Below are positions 12,101-21,345 of a stretch of DNA of 64,000 nucleotides, piece by piece. This DNA comes from Arenicola marina (Eukaryota > Annelida > Polychaeta > Arenicolidae), in assembly GCA_964019135.1 (NCBI GenBank), contig OZ025252.1, positions 6,960,823 through 7,024,822 on the forward strand. Direction: 5' to 3'. The position numbers were made by a program, and so were the translations under genes. The stretch's first letter is position 1; each line of letters begins with the position of its first letter. The notes beneath the pieces are model-generated. The model was not told the DNA's origin and searched no databases. It saw only the letters and a list, made by a program, of their open reading frames with translations.

Positions 12101-13108
12101 GACATGGTACAGACAGAACCAACCAGATTCACAAGCGTGCAGCACAGCGCAGAGAGGGGGCAGACAGACACACAGGCGTCAGGCACAGGGCACAGAGGGG
12201 GCAGACATACCCACAGGCGTCAGACACAGGCCAGAGAGGGGGCAGACAGATACACAGGCGTCAGACACAGGCCAGAGATGGGGCAGACAGACACACAGGC
12301 GTCAGACACAGGCCAGAGATGGGGCAGACAGACACACAGGCGTCAGACACAGGCCAGAGAGGGGGCAGACAGACACATAACCAACCTCAGTGACATGGTG
12401 CAGACAGAACCAACCAGATCCACAAGCGTGCAGCACAGGGCAGAGAGATACATGGATACCATTCTACGGATGGGATGTGTATGTATGGATCTGAATACAA
12501 TCCTCGGGATGAAACCCCAGGAAAGAGCAATGCAAGTATCTCCAGGGATAGAATGCCAGCGTAGCTGTACAAGTCTAGTTTCCTTAAATAGAATCAAGTA
12601 ATGACACACGCAATAAATGTCTTGAGAAAGGAGATAAGATACGTATGTGGGCTCCAGGTTTGACGCAATGCCAGATTTGTCGTAAAAAGCTGATTTTGGT
12701 GTCCAAGAGCAAAATTAACAGTTTCATTCCACCATGTGATTATAAATTACTGGTTAACACCTTAAATTCGCGTTTTCTGTCAGACCGATGCCTATTATAA
12801 ACTTCCACTATTAGGAATTAATTTTCTAATAAAGTTACATCACGTGGCTCACTCAGTTTATATAAACTGCGAATTTTGTTCTTATGCATTACTACAGATC
12901 TGGCATTACGTCGGACCTGGAGCGCACATATGTACGAGCTCCCACGTGGCACGTCAGTCTGCAGGCCACAGAGGCCTCGTGTGGTGGCTACTTACTTGCG
13001 GTCCTGAGTGAAGGTCTTGTCGTGTAATTGGGTTCCATGCTGACCGTGGGCCAGGGCGGCTGCTACCACTAGTGCAGATAGCACTACACACGTCAAAACG
13101 ATGTCCAT
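3168..13108 (-). CDS. MCFD2: MCFD2-like secreted EF-hand protein (3 coding exons)
   Basis: Coding exons are 13108-12996, 11462-11302 and 3301-3168, joined at consensus GT/AG sites (GTAAGT, GTCAGT donors) with phases that fit; the product is 135 residues. Residues 1-20 form a hydrophobic signal peptide. HIMEHYDGVL matches the MCFD2 family entry motif. EF-hand 1 has its loop at 70-81 (D-Y-D-N-N-N-M-L-D-G-I-E) and EF-hand 2 at 117-128 (D-A-N-R-D-G-Y-I-D-Y-P-E), with the usual calcium ligands at positions 1, 3, 5, 9 and 12. In vertebrates MCFD2 binds the lectin LMAN1 and helps export cargo such as coagulation factors V and VIII from the ER; the human protein is 146 residues. Intron 2 is 8 kb and is largely one minisatellite; intron 1 holds another. 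The first ATG follows a purine-rich context and begins the signal peptide directly. Assignment to the family is firm, orthology likely. Confidence 0.88.
3677..3709. repeat. GA dinucleotide microsatellite
   Basis: An imperfect run of ag dinucleotides followed by poly-G, inside intron 2 of the MCFD2-like gene and just upstream of the 5-kb minisatellite. Confidence 0.9.
3833..8862. repeat. 5-kb minisatellite, 52/50-bp unit, about 98 copies
   Basis: A continuous array in intron 2 of the MCFD2-like gene. The 52-bp unit reads tgccatagtgatagcgacat, gaaggtagcgctgagtcacc, ctgtcaccagac; a 50-bp variant lacks 'ct' in the ctgtcacc part. Variants (agcagac, accatac, gtggtagtgac, gaagatagc) are shared between distant units. 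Rare variants recur 923 bp apart: acactgccatagtggtagtg at 6221/7144 and 6631/7554, gaggatagc at about 6960/7884, and gagatgaag at about 6490/7413. A block of about 18 units was therefore itself duplicated in tandem. Every intact unit carries GCTGAGTCAC, a consensus AP-1/MARE-type bZIP site. The array ends abruptly at both sides. Confidence 0.97.
8863..10482. other. Intronic stretch without recognised gene
   Basis: Part of intron 2 of the MCFD2-like gene. It holds C-rich tracts near 9330-9400 and 10,130-10,290, a CGG trinucleotide run near 9830-9860 and a G-rich stretch at 10,435-10,460. Open frames of about 60-120 codons occur on both strands but lack any domain signature and overlap each other. 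Confidence 0.5.
10495..10764 (-). mobile_element. tRNA-derived SINE, copy 1, with 12-bp target duplication
   Basis: Read on the minus strand it starts GCCCCGATAGCTCAGTGGGT (tRNA 5' end and A box) and reaches GGTTCGAGCCC (B box) about 75 bp on. A tRNA-unrelated body of about 190 bp follows. It is bounded by exact direct repeats GCTTGGTCGAGT at 10483-10494 and 10765-10776, the target-site duplication. A second copy with the same head and body lies at 13.5 kb. The tRNA-like head would be an internal RNA polymerase III promoter. The copy lies in an intron, in the same orientation as the gene. Confidence 0.9.
11475..12445. repeat. 41-bp minisatellite in intron 1 of the MCFD2-like gene
   Basis: Units of about 41 bp read cagacagacccacaggcgtc followed by aggcacagggcagagaggggg. 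The first units are shorter and diverged (aaccgggcgtcaggcatcag). A longer interruption containing aaccaacctcagtgacatgg occurs at about 12,088 and again at about 12,380, which shows a higher-order duplication of about 300 bp. A plus-strand open frame of 384 codons crosses the array. It is explained by a stop-poor unit whose length shifts frame each period and is not accepted as a gene. Confidence 0.95.
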
Positions 13109-13464
13109 GTCCAGGCCGGGTACCTATCAATCCGTTGTCTGCAACGAAAAACATGGCATTAGTAAAGGACAGTGTAGGTAAAACCCGTCGTAATGCCTGT
13201 TGTGGTTGCATCAGCTCGGTTTTCTTTCGTTACCAGACTGCTACACGACCGGTGGAATTGTCCTCACAATGAAGATTCGTAGACGCCGGACAGGTTTGTT
13301 TTAGGTCCGGAGCCTGTGGTATGTATGGGTACAAATACTCCCTGAAGAGCAAAGAGGAACCCTTCTAAAAGTGACCTGTCAGAGGGTTTGAATATAGAGA
13401 AGGACGGTGTGTTGCCACCGTCAATAGAGTAGCAGTCACGTGGGTTCTCTGCGCATAGCCTGGT

Positions 13465-13730
13465 TGATTGGTTAGATATATATTCAGGACGCTTTAACCA
13501 GTGTTGGTCATATCGCGTCAATGGGAGAACCAAGGGAGAGTGGAGCCATGTCCCCCGGTGGTAACCCCTACTCTTTGCGAAGGACACGGGATCTTCATCC
13601 TGCGACAACACAGACATGGCCACAGCGGGGCGCGAACCACCGATCCACGTGCCGTTAGGCTTTCAGGTGGCCAGAGCACTCAAGCTGGGCGCTCCAACAC
13701 AAAGAGCTATCGAGGCAGTCCCTCCGTACC
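13465..13730 (-). mobile_element. tRNA-derived SINE, copy 2
   Basis: This is the same family as the copy at 10.5 kb. It shares the body segments gtcatatcgcgtcaatg, ggagccatgtcccc, the cctgcgac/acacagacatg block and the region around the B box (gcgcgaaccaccgatccacg). The A-box region is more diverged, so the copy is older. A 7-bp direct repeat, GCCTGGT, at 13458-13464 and 13731-13737 is the probable target duplication. It lies upstream of the MCFD2-like gene. Confidence 0.85.
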
Positions 13731-14125
13731 GCCTGGTGCCAGCAAGTTAAGGGTCTTCCTCAAGGCGTCCGGATCGAAAACAGAAGATAAATAATCGTGT
13801 GATTTTGTTTAGAAAAGAAAACACAAACGGCTACTTGTCGTGTTTCTTATTAAAGATTTATTGGCAGCGGTGCGGTGAAACATTGAGGTCCATCGAGCTC
13901 TAGCTACAGGCATTAGGAGTGCAGCTACAGGGGACACACCCAGGAGCGACCCCCTAAGGTCACTGTTCACGATTCAAGGGCTGGTGTGAGTGACCTCTGA
14001 CCTCGCCGCGGCCTTCACATATACACCGCTTCACAGCGGACGTCAAGCCGTCACCACCACGGATCGGCCACATAAATTACATATCACGTACTGTGGCAGC
14101 ATATATATATATATAAATATTGTTG
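13731..14125. other. Intergenic stretch between the MCFD2-like gene and NUBPL
   Basis: No gene or repeat of note apart from an AT dinucleotide run at about 14,100-14,116. It separates the upstream flank of the MCFD2-like gene from the 3' end of NUBPL; both genes are on the minus strand. Confidence 0.5.
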
Positions 14126-14148
14126 TTTATTGATAAAATGCCTTTATT
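14126..14148 (-). terminator. Tandem AATAAA polyadenylation signals of NUBPL
   Basis: On the minus strand two AATAAA hexamers lie at 14148-14143 and 14131-14126, about 255 bp beyond the NUBPL stop codon. No other minus-strand hexamer was noticed closer to the stop. Confidence 0.65.
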
Positions 14149-14296
14149 GCCAACAGGAAAAAAATGCCAATGGGCACTATCATTACAAAAAAATACAAGG
14201 CTGACACGAAGGGGCCCCACACCACACACATCCTCCATCATAACTAGCTCGGTCCCTTAACGGCACACAGTACGGATAGATGGAGTACGGAGGGAG

Positions 14297-14416
14297 GCCG
14301 CCCTAGGCCACGTCCTCTAGGGATCCCTAGGCCACGTCCTCTAGGGATCCCTAGGCCACGTCTTCTAGGGATCCCCTGGCCACGTCCGCTTGGGATCCCT
14401 ACGCTACGTCCCCCTG
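14297..14416 (-). repeat. 24-bp array founded on the last codons of NUBPL
   Basis: Five exact 24-bp periods. The first unit is the end of the coding sequence: codons for Q-G-D-V-A, the stop TAG, then GGATCC. The next units repeat GAC-GTG-GCC-TAG-GGA-TCC with small changes. The second unit has AGG in place of the TAG, the others keep TAG. As 24 is a multiple of three, all units stay in the NUBPL frame. The stop codon region is thus the founder of the array, as at the MCFD2-like gene 11 kb away. Confidence 0.85.
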
Positions 14417-15433
14417 GGCTGGCTTGGGAATTTGTGTCTGAAGGCGCTGCAGGACCCGGCCGGCTATCTCCCGGTACACCAGGGCCTGCGGACTGTCCGG
14501 CTGGGACACCACGATGGGCCGCCCGGCGTCCGCCATGATCCGGATGTTGAGGTTGAGCGGGACGTCTCCGAGGAGCGGCAGCCCGAGCTCCTCCGCCAGA
14601 CGCACGGCGCCGTCCTTCCCGAAGACGTGCTCCTGATGGCCGCATTTAGGGCACTCGAAAACGCTCATGTTCTGGACGAACCCCAGGACGGGGACGTCGA
14701 CCTTGCGAAACATCTCCGTGCCCTTGCGCGCGTCCAGCAGAGCGATATCCTGCGGGGTGGACACGATGACGGCGCCGTCTATCGGTATAGACTGGGCCAG
14801 GGTGAGCTGGGTGTCGCCCGTGCCGGGCGGCATGTCGACCACGAGGTAGTCGAGCGGCGCCCACGCCACCTGGCGAATGAAGCGCTGGATGGCCGACATG
14901 ACCATGAGGCCCCGCCAGACGATCGGGTCGTTCTCCCCGGTCACCATGAAGCCCATGGACATGCACTTTATGCCGTAGTTCTGCAGCGGCACAAGGTGTT
15001 GGTCCTTGTTGAGGAAGACGGGGCCCTTGAGGTTCATCATGTTAGGGATGGAAGGGCCGTATACATCGGCGTCTAACAGGCCCACAGACTTAGTGCTGTC
15101 GTTGGCCAGAATGCCCAGCGCCAGGTTGACGGCGGTAGTGGATTTCCCGACCCCTCCCTTGCCCGAGGCCACCACGATGACCCGCTTCACCCCCGGGATG
15201 GCCTGTTTCTTAGGGAGACCGCGCGCCATAGCAGCTTGCTGGTGCTGCGGCAGCTTCTTGCCCTTGGCGGCGCCCGCGGTGGGGGGCGGGGGCGGGGGCG
15301 GCGCCTTCTGACACAGGGCGGAGGTCAGACACAGGGATCGTCTTGCCTCCCTGGTGGTAACAACGAGGCCTCCGTGTTTCCTGGCCGCCAAGCTGACAAG
15401 CCTGTTGGCAGGAGCTCCCAGGGCCTTCAACAT
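14399..15433 (-). CDS. NUBPL: NUBPL (Ind1), mitochondrial Fe-S P-loop NTPase for complex I
   Basis: A 344-residue Mrp/NBP35-family protein in one coding exon. Residues 1-45 are rich in Arg, Ala and Ser, as in a mitochondrial presequence, and are followed by a run of seven prolines. The deviant Walker A motif GKGGVGKST is at 91-99, [10 protein letters not shown] (switch region) at 121-130 and DMPPGTGD at 200-207. The Fe-S ligand pair CPKC is at 261-264. NUBPL delivers Fe-S clusters to respiratory complex I; the human protein is 319 residues. I chose the ATG at 15433 because a good splice acceptor (CCTCCCTCTTCCAG) lies 22 bases upstream of it, implying a 5' untranslated exon further upstream. 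An upstream in-frame ATG at 15508 would add 25 residues that do not resemble the family. The single coding exon is unlike the many-exon vertebrate gene. Confidence 0.95.
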   Translation of the reverse strand: MLKALGAPANRLVSLAARKHGGLVVTTREARRSLCLTSALCQKAPPPPPPPTAGAAKGKKLPQHQQAAMARGLPKKQAIPGVKRVIVVASGKGGVGKSTTAVNLALGILANDSTKSVGLLDADVYGPSIPNMMNLKGPVFLNKDQHLVPLQNYGIKCMSMGFMVTGENDPIVWRGLMVMSAIQRFIRQVAWAPLDYLVVDMPPGTGDTQLTLAQSIPIDGAVIVSTPQDIALLDARKGTEMFRKVDVPVLGFVQNMSVFECPKCGHQEHVFGKDGAVRLAEELGLPLLGDVPLNLNIRIMADAGRPIVVSQPDSPQALVYREIAGRVLQRLQTQIPKPAQGDVA

Positions 15434-15559
15434 ACTTGGGGTCTGTGTGGTCCTTCTGGAAGAGGGAGGACCTGCATCACAACATGCCCCAACAGTAACT
15501 GGCAACAACTAGGTCACCCAGCATAGCAACACATTGATGTCCCAAGAGGTCACCTAATC

Positions 15560-15795
15560 ACACCACTTATAACACCACCAGTAACGTAACACTACAGATA
15601 TAACCAAATCACATTATTTAGAACACCACCAGTAACGTAACACTACAGATATAACCCAATCACATTATTTAGAACACCACCAGTAACGTAACACTACAGA
15701 TATAACCCAATCACATTATTTAGAACACCACCAGTAACATAACACTACAGATATAACCCAATCACATTATTCAGAACACCACCTGAAACATAATA
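15560..15795. repeat. 51-bp minisatellite, about 4.5 units
   Basis: Period 51 bp, unit agaacaccaccagtaacgta followed by acactacagatataacccaa and tcacattattt. The copies are nearly identical. It lies just upstream of the NUBPL coding exon, probably in its first intron. Confidence 0.92.
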
Positions 15796-15829
15796 CTGTA
15801 AAATGTAAGAAGATCACTGCATTTATACC

Positions 15830-16140
15830 ACACAATCTAGATCAACCACCAAAGAACAAGACTACCATATAACATTTATACCACACACTCAAGATCTACA
15901 ACAGAACAAGGTTACCACATTATATAACAATATTTATACCACACAATCTAGATCTACAACAGAACAAGGTTACCACATTATATAACAATATTTATACCAC
16001 ACAATCTAGATCTACAACAGAAGAAGGTTACCATATTATATAACAATATTTATACCACACAATCTAGATCTACCACAACAGAACAAAGTTGCATAGGACA
16101 ACATTTATACCACACAATCTAGACCTAACCCAACAGAGCA
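15830..16140. repeat. 58-bp minisatellite, about 5 units
   Basis: Period about 58 bp, unit accacacaatctagatctac followed by aacagaacaaggttaccaca and ttatataacaatatttat. The outer copies are shorter and diverged. It directly follows the 51-bp array but is unrelated to it in sequence. Confidence 0.9.
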
Positions 16141-16735
16141 GGGTTAACAAAACAAGTTGGTGATTCTAGCTGCTTCTGTGCACACAACGGCTAAACTGGG
16201 CAAAGGACCTCCGGGAAGACGATCATACCTACATTATCATATCTATACCACACTATGACCAAACTCGATGATAAAACCACCAGCAACCAATGGTATAAGA
16301 TAACCATAATGTACAACTTTCTTGCAATATTAATTTTCAATACATTTTGTAACCATAATTTATAGATACGAAAATAAAGAAATCACAAACAGTATATTAC
16401 CTAGTTTCATGTCATAATTGTTAGTAAATAACCACTTTAGTTACAAAGCCATGCACACTGCTTGTATTAATAACCTCTCCACTCATACCATGTCATCTTA
16501 TTATTAGGTACATATGCATGCATTGTCATCAATCTGCTACTGTATACACTTAATCTAACCAGATGGTAATTTCTGACATACATTAATAATCTATGCCTTA
16601 TTCATTGGCAATATTACTACACATTTATAGTACAACACAGCAGATATCCCCATGGAATTTTGTCACTGTCTGGGTGCCAATCTTAACTTGATTAAGTGAT
16701 AGGGCATGATTAAGAAAGTCACGTATCAATATGTA
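16141..16735. other. AT-rich stretch without recognised gene
   Basis: I see only AT-rich sequence between the NUBPL-side minisatellites and the pogo-like element; no open frame, repeat or motif stands out. Confidence 0.5.
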
Positions 16736-17164
16736 CAGTGATCCCTGCGTTATGCAACTTCTGTTCTGCCAGCCAGAAAAGACTGTATAACAGAGTGAAT
16801 TGTATAATAGAGGGATGCCCCAAGATGGGCAATTTTCTGATCAAGTACCATGAACACCAATATCGCACAATATTTGTGTGAAAAACCAATCAGATTAGTT
16901 CAATGGCTTGTTTGTTCAGAGCCAATCTTGGCCAACTGCCACGCCGCCATGCATCAAGTCAACAAAATGATTAAATTATGTACTGGTCATATAACGAGCT
17001 GCAATGTTGGTCGTATAACAAGCTGCAATGTCTTTTGTAAGTCGCATTTGCGAGGGAGTCATATAATAAAAGGGCTTTAACATGGAAAGGTATTCCATTC
17101 ACAGCAAAAAGACAGATAACAGAGGGAGTCATACCATGGAGGGACTGTAATGCAGGGACCACTG
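16736..17164. mobile_element. pogo/Tigger-like non-autonomous element (429 bp)
   Basis: It begins CAGTGATCCCTGCGTTAT and ends in the inverse of CAGTGGTCCCTGCATTAC, with TA on both sides (16734-16735 and 17165-17166). Terminal repeats starting CAGT and a TA target are typical of the Tc1/mariner-pogo group. The interior has no transposase. Internal repeats of 'gtataaca/agagggagtcata' type occur near both ends. A diverged relative lies at 41.75 kb. Confidence 0.78.
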
Positions 17165-17349
17165 TACCTTATTGTGAGATTAAGATGGCAGAGCAAGTTT
17201 GTGCAAACTTTGTACATGTATATATAAAAGGTGAATAGTGAATATGAGGCAACAAAAGAAAAGTCTTTTGTCATGTCATGTCATGTCTGAGTAATCATAG
17301 GATAAACATGATAAAGATCCAATGTCCTTCTTCACAAAGAATAATAGTG

Positions 17350-17679
17350 TTTTCATCAAATTTGTGTGGAATCCAAAAAGTGTTGGCACCACCCCCGACT
17401 TGCAAATGGCAGGCTCCAGCAATCCATGGCCCACCGGAGGCATGCTGGGATTAATTAGTAGGCTGGGGGGGGGAGGGCATTAGCCATGTAACATGGCCTA
17501 CCGCCCACAGGACTGTAGCCCCGTAAGGGTAAACCAGAGGACCATGGATTTCCTGCTACTCTTTGAACTATCCTTGCTTTTGCTTTTGAGTTCTATGTGG
17601 CATCTTCATCACATTTTTGTGGAATCTAGATATCCATGGCCCTCCGGTCCGCCCTGCCACCTGTGGGCCATGGCTTGCT
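17350..17679. repeat. Diverged direct and inverted repeat cluster
   Basis: tcatcaaatttgtgtggaat at 17353 recurs with changes at about 17604 (tcatcacatttttgtggaat). The accompanying ccatggcccaccgg and ccatggccctccgg parts recur likewise. The segment ggaggcatgctgggatta at about 17,437 also matches, inverted, the sequence just right of the next element near 18,180. This looks like nested or duplicated ends of one MITE family rather than a gene. Confidence 0.5.
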
Positions 17680-18177
17680 AATTAAAGTTGCATGTCGAGT
17701 TCTTTCCCGCCAAAACTAAGCCCAGGCGAAATTTATATCAAAATTTGCAGAAAACTCGAATGTTTCATTCTATAATTTCAGAAACCTGATAAACATTGCC
17801 GTTTCGGCAGTGGTGTGGCAAACGTGTCTATCCTCGGACACCACAGAAGTTTGTCACGGCACTGCTACCTATACCAAAGCATCACGAAGCACATAAACTG
17901 ATGACGTTTACCACTAAAATGAAAACTTGTGGTAAATTGATATCACGCGCAAGGCTAAGAGTAGCCTGAAAACAAGACGTTACTGTCGTAAGACAGTTGG
18001 CAATGGGACGTAAGCTGAGTAACGTCTTTTCAGGCTAGGCTAAGAGACACTATTTGGCAGTCTGGCATGGGTGGAGTATAGACGAAAGAAATCTTGAATG
18101 ATTCAAGCACTGATTTATATTTGTATTTTGACCTCTTTGGTTTGGGTGGGAAAGATCTTGACATGCAACTTTAATCC
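17680..18177. mobile_element. MITE with about 40-bp terminal inverted repeats
   Basis: The left end TTAAAGTTGCATGTCGAG..TCTTTCCC is matched by the inverse complement of the right end (TTAAAGTTGCATGTCAAG..TCTTTCCC). TTAA stands at both tips, which may be the target site of a piggyBac-like element or part of the repeat. No transposase is present. A smaller foldback element is inserted inside it (17962-18037), so this element is the older one. Confidence 0.65.
17962..18037. mobile_element. 76-bp foldback MITE with exact 9-bp target duplication
   Basis: It starts TAGCCTGAAAACAAGACGTT and ends with the inverse (AACGTCTTTTCAGGCTA), forming a hairpin. The flanks GGCTAAGAG at 17953-17961 and 18038-18046 are identical, a 9-bp target duplication. 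The same terminal sequence and duplication length occur at 58.1 kb, so this is a family. Nine-base duplications are known from Mutator-like elements; that placement is inferred. Confidence 0.82.
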
Positions 18178-18287
18178 TAGCATGCCTCCGCCGGGAACAC
18201 CCCTTCTCTCATCCCCCCATCACCCCCCTACCCCTACTACTACTCCACCCAGCCAACCTGGACGACCGAGTTAGTAGTACGGCCGAC

Positions 18288-18851
18288 TTGCCTAAAAGTA
18301 AACACCGGCCGGAGCCAGAGCCAGAGGCTGAGGCTGAGGGGGGGGAAGGGGACACTTTCCGAACACAAAACAAGTGGGAACATAAGTTGGCCACCGCTAA
18401 GTGGACTTACCTTTCAAGTATGCAAGATCTACCACAGATTCCTTTTCAGAACACTTTCATAAATAGTCAGTTCAAACGCCACGATCGGTTTGACTTTGGT
18501 TCCTCAAACGCACTCATTCAGCGACCATCTGGTGCCGTGACTGGTGACCCCGTGTCAAACTTTACTCGACATACACACGCGTACGAGACTGGAATCAATA
18601 ACGTCCATCTGGGCCTGCCAGTTGTTGAGGCGAGGTGTCACCATCATTCAGCTTGCTTGTAAAAGTGGCCCAAAGGTGCGTCGGATCTGTCATGCTTTAA
18701 ACTGACCTCTGATTGCAAATGTATGGTAAAGCACAACGGAATGATCGCTTTGGCAAATAATCTGAAGAAGCTAGCTAGGATGTCGGGCAGAAGGCCGCGC
18801 ATCGTCACAGTCAAGTGGGAACCTAAGAGCCGCGTGAATTTGGCGACCTAA
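18288..18851 (+). other. Unrecognised, possibly decayed coding stretch
   Basis: The plus strand reads about 188 codons in one frame with a single interruption. It begins with an acidic Glu/Pro/Ala-rich run after MPKSK. The later part includes KHNGMIALANNLKKLARMSG and ends RVNLAT before a stop. The composition of the last 60 codons looks protein-like. I recognise no family and see no convincing splice partners. It could be an exon of an unknown gene, a decayed gene, or chance. Confidence 0.25.
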
Positions 18852-19155
18852 TTGTAAACTAATGCCTAAACCTAATTGTAAACTAATGCATAAACCTAAT
18901 TGTAAACTAAAGACTAAACCTAATTGTAAACTATAATGCCTAAAATCCAATTCTAACCTAATGCCTAAAATCCAATTCTAACCTTATGCCTAAAATCCAA
19001 TTCTAACCTTATGCCTAAAATCCAATTCTAACCTTATACCTAAAATTCAAATCTGACCTTAAATTATGCCTAAAATCCAAATCTAACCTTAAATTATACC
19101 TAAAATCCAATTCTAACCTTAAATTATGCCTAAAAATCAATTTTCATCTTATTAC
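18850..19155. repeat. AT-rich minisatellite, 24-33-bp units
   Basis: Short units of 'taaacctaattgtaaactaatgc' type pass gradually into 'ctaaaatccaattctaacct'. The continuous drift between the two variants suggests one array with local expansion. It contains CCTAA strings but is not a telomeric TTAGGG array. Confidence 0.85.
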
Positions 19156-19194
19156 TAACCCTAATCACTAGCCTGAATACGACACAGCACCCAC

Positions 19195-19480
19195 ATTTAG
19201 ATTGTGGAGGGGTTCCTCGGTAAAGCCCCCGTCCCCTTTTTCACCTCCAAAATCCGCTCGGTAGGGGCGTTTTACCGCCAAAATCGGATCAGATGGGGCA
19301 TTTTTTTCCGTTGAACCGCTCCACGTCGCACATTTTAAGAGCTCCCCCCCCCCCCCCCCCCCACCCGATCGGAGGTTTTTAAATACCCGTTCTGTAGGGG
19401 TATCTTTTTCATCACAAATATCCGCTCCCTCAGTCATCAAGAGGGCGGGTTTCAGTTGATTAAAACAAGGCACATCGCAG
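19195..19480. repeat. Dispersed diverged repeat, copy A
   Basis: Shares 'ctttttcatcacaaatatcc' and 'gctccctcagtcatcaagag' with copies near 36.7 kb (same orientation) and 43.7 kb (opposite orientation). All three have long C or G homopolymers and short modules such as 'aaaatccgctcgg'. They look like old copies of one non-coding mobile repeat. No terminal repeats could be fixed. Confidence 0.45.
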
Positions 19481-19894
19481 TCCACCAGTCTGTGGCCGAC
19501 TCCCTTGTGCCACGTTAATGGCTATTTATGTTGAAGTACCCCGATGTGCAGAACATGTTTCTGAGCGCTCATCAACGAGCAGCAAATGAAATCCTGCGAC
19601 TCTCAGAAGTGCAGAAGCGAACGAGGTGAAGATACTCTTTGTCTTATATAATCACAACAGTGATAGATCGAAGGCACAGGCGCCGGGGTGATCTTGCAGT
19701 TTCTGACCTCATCCCAAAGTTCATTATATCATTGATTCCATGCTGTTATGCCCTATAATGGCTATATTATGCTTGAGCGATAATAACTTAATAAGGATGA
19801 AGTCAGAAATAGCAGTCCGCAGATTACCCGCAGATAACCAGATTAGCTCCATGCATTATCTAACCAAACATCATATTGCAATATGTACGTCAGT

Positions 19895-20030
19895 TCAGAA
19901 CACAGGCACATTAAATCAGTAGGGAAGGGGGGGGGGGGGTCCTCACAGATACAATACATAATTTGCGTATTTTGTATACACTGTCTGTGGGCCCTCCCCC
20001 CCCCTAGCCCTGGTACATGTCTCTCTTACC
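19895..20030. mobile_element. Diverged fragment related to the CACAGGC hAT-like element
   Basis: acacaggcacattaaatcag, followed by a G run and then by gggccctccccccccctagc, resembles the outer end of the long-TIR element at 51.6 kb (CACAGGCACAGTAAATCAG, then a G run and a gggcccc block). No matching second end or target duplication was seen, so this is a remnant. Confidence 0.45.
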
Positions 20031-20246
20031 ACGCCCGTAAACGGAGCAAGAGTGAGAGGAGAGCCATGCCGCTGACACGGCCGAAAAACAAGAAATCGCG
20101 GACCGGTGGCTCAAGTTGAAGTTCATAATAGAATAAATATGCAGTGCCTACCCGTCAAGTTGCTCCATTAGATTCCTGAAGCTTTCATGACTTTCGTTGG
20201 ACAGTCATTTCTTTGGTCGGTAGTGTATTTTCTTGTAATACAGGCA

Positions 20247-20388
20247 ATTTTTGTCACCTCTCGCTTCGTTTTGAATGCTAGCTCGTCGGAAGTAAATAAA
20301 CGCCACCTGGCAGCTAGTGCTCACGCTAAGTTTATTTTCTTCCGGCGAGTGGCGGAGCATTCAATATAAAGCGAGAGAGGACACAAAT
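20247..20388. mobile_element. Foldback repeat with about 55-bp arms
   Basis: The left arm from tttttgtcacctctcgcttc through gaatgctagctcgtcggaag is matched, inverted and with changes, by the right arm ending gcgagagaggacacaaatc. The centre holds about 20 unpaired bases. This is a hairpin-forming MITE-like insertion; no target duplication was certain. Confidence 0.6.
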
Positions 20389-21345
20389 CCTTCATTGCGA
20401 ATAATGACACATGTATTTAGATATTTCACTATAAAGAACCAGACATGTGTCAGAGAGTCTGACATCTAATGCCACTATGTGTAAATAACCAGTGGTGTTT
20501 ATAACCTCAAACCTAAAATGCTTTAACTTACAAAATGAATTAAACATGCTTTACTCTTCGAATACAAATAGGATATTTACATATTTATACAAGACATACC
20601 TGAAAGAAGGCAAGGCCTTCACAAACAATTTCTTCTGCTGGAGTTTACAAAGGTAGGATGGGTTTGAGAAGTGTCCTCCACCCTCAGTCTGTGCGTAATC
20701 AAGAACCAGCCCACGCTAAGCACAGGCTTTTATATGAGACATTACGGTAATAACTGGGTCGAGCATGCACTGAATACCTATGACATACAGCGCCACTGCT
20801 ACTGCAATGAATGGCCTTGAACTTGCCAAGTAAAGTTTCACCAAAGGTTGTCAAAATGGATATAATTTAAATATTCAAATGATCCAAGAATTTGGCGACA
20901 CCAAGGTACAACAATCTTCACAATCTATTCAAGTAATAGTCCCCGCTATAAATGAGAAAAGACATTATCAGCTGATCGCGTCAATTATGTGAATAAATTA
21001 GCCAGAGCAATTACCATTACACTAAAGTCAAAGTCATAAATGCAGTAAACTCTGCCCATATTTTCTACGAATTTGTTGTCATCGCTCTGAAATTCACTAA
21101 CGTGAGAAAGCAACACTGTGCAATTTTAATGGGTCAGGGGAGTAAGGCCCTATGCCATCTAGCTGCTGTAATCAGTGTTAGAATTGTGCTATGGTAAATA
21201 AGAATTGAGGTCTGGTAATAATTGGGTCCCTTTGCTTTTTAGAATAACACATTTAATCTTATGTTTTCTTTTCTTTCATATACATTATCTTATTCACTCC
21301 CTTGACCTCTGCTGTTAGCAATTATGTATCATTTAACTATTGCAG
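20389..21345. other. Upstream flank or intron 1 of the next gene
   Basis: AT-rich sequence without a recognisable coding exon or repeat. Since the first coding exon of the gene at 21.3 kb begins at a splice acceptor, a non-coding first exon should lie somewhere in this stretch. Confidence 0.5.

Noticed and set aside
11447-12601. 384-codon plus-strand open frame
   Set aside because: It runs through the 41-bp array in an intron of the minus-strand MCFD2-like gene and shifts through the three reading registers of one repeat.
14390-15076. 228-codon plus-strand open frame
   Set aside because: Antisense shadow of the GC-rich NUBPL coding exon, which has clear domain motifs on the other strand.
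15434-15508. Upstream ATG of NUBPL at 15508
   Set aside because: A strong splice acceptor lies between it and the ATG at 15433, and the added residues do not look like a presequence.
18850-19155. Interstitial telomere-like repeat (CCTAA strings)
   Set aside because: The unit is 24-33 bp and AT-rich; no run of TTAGGG/CCCTAA hexamers occurs.
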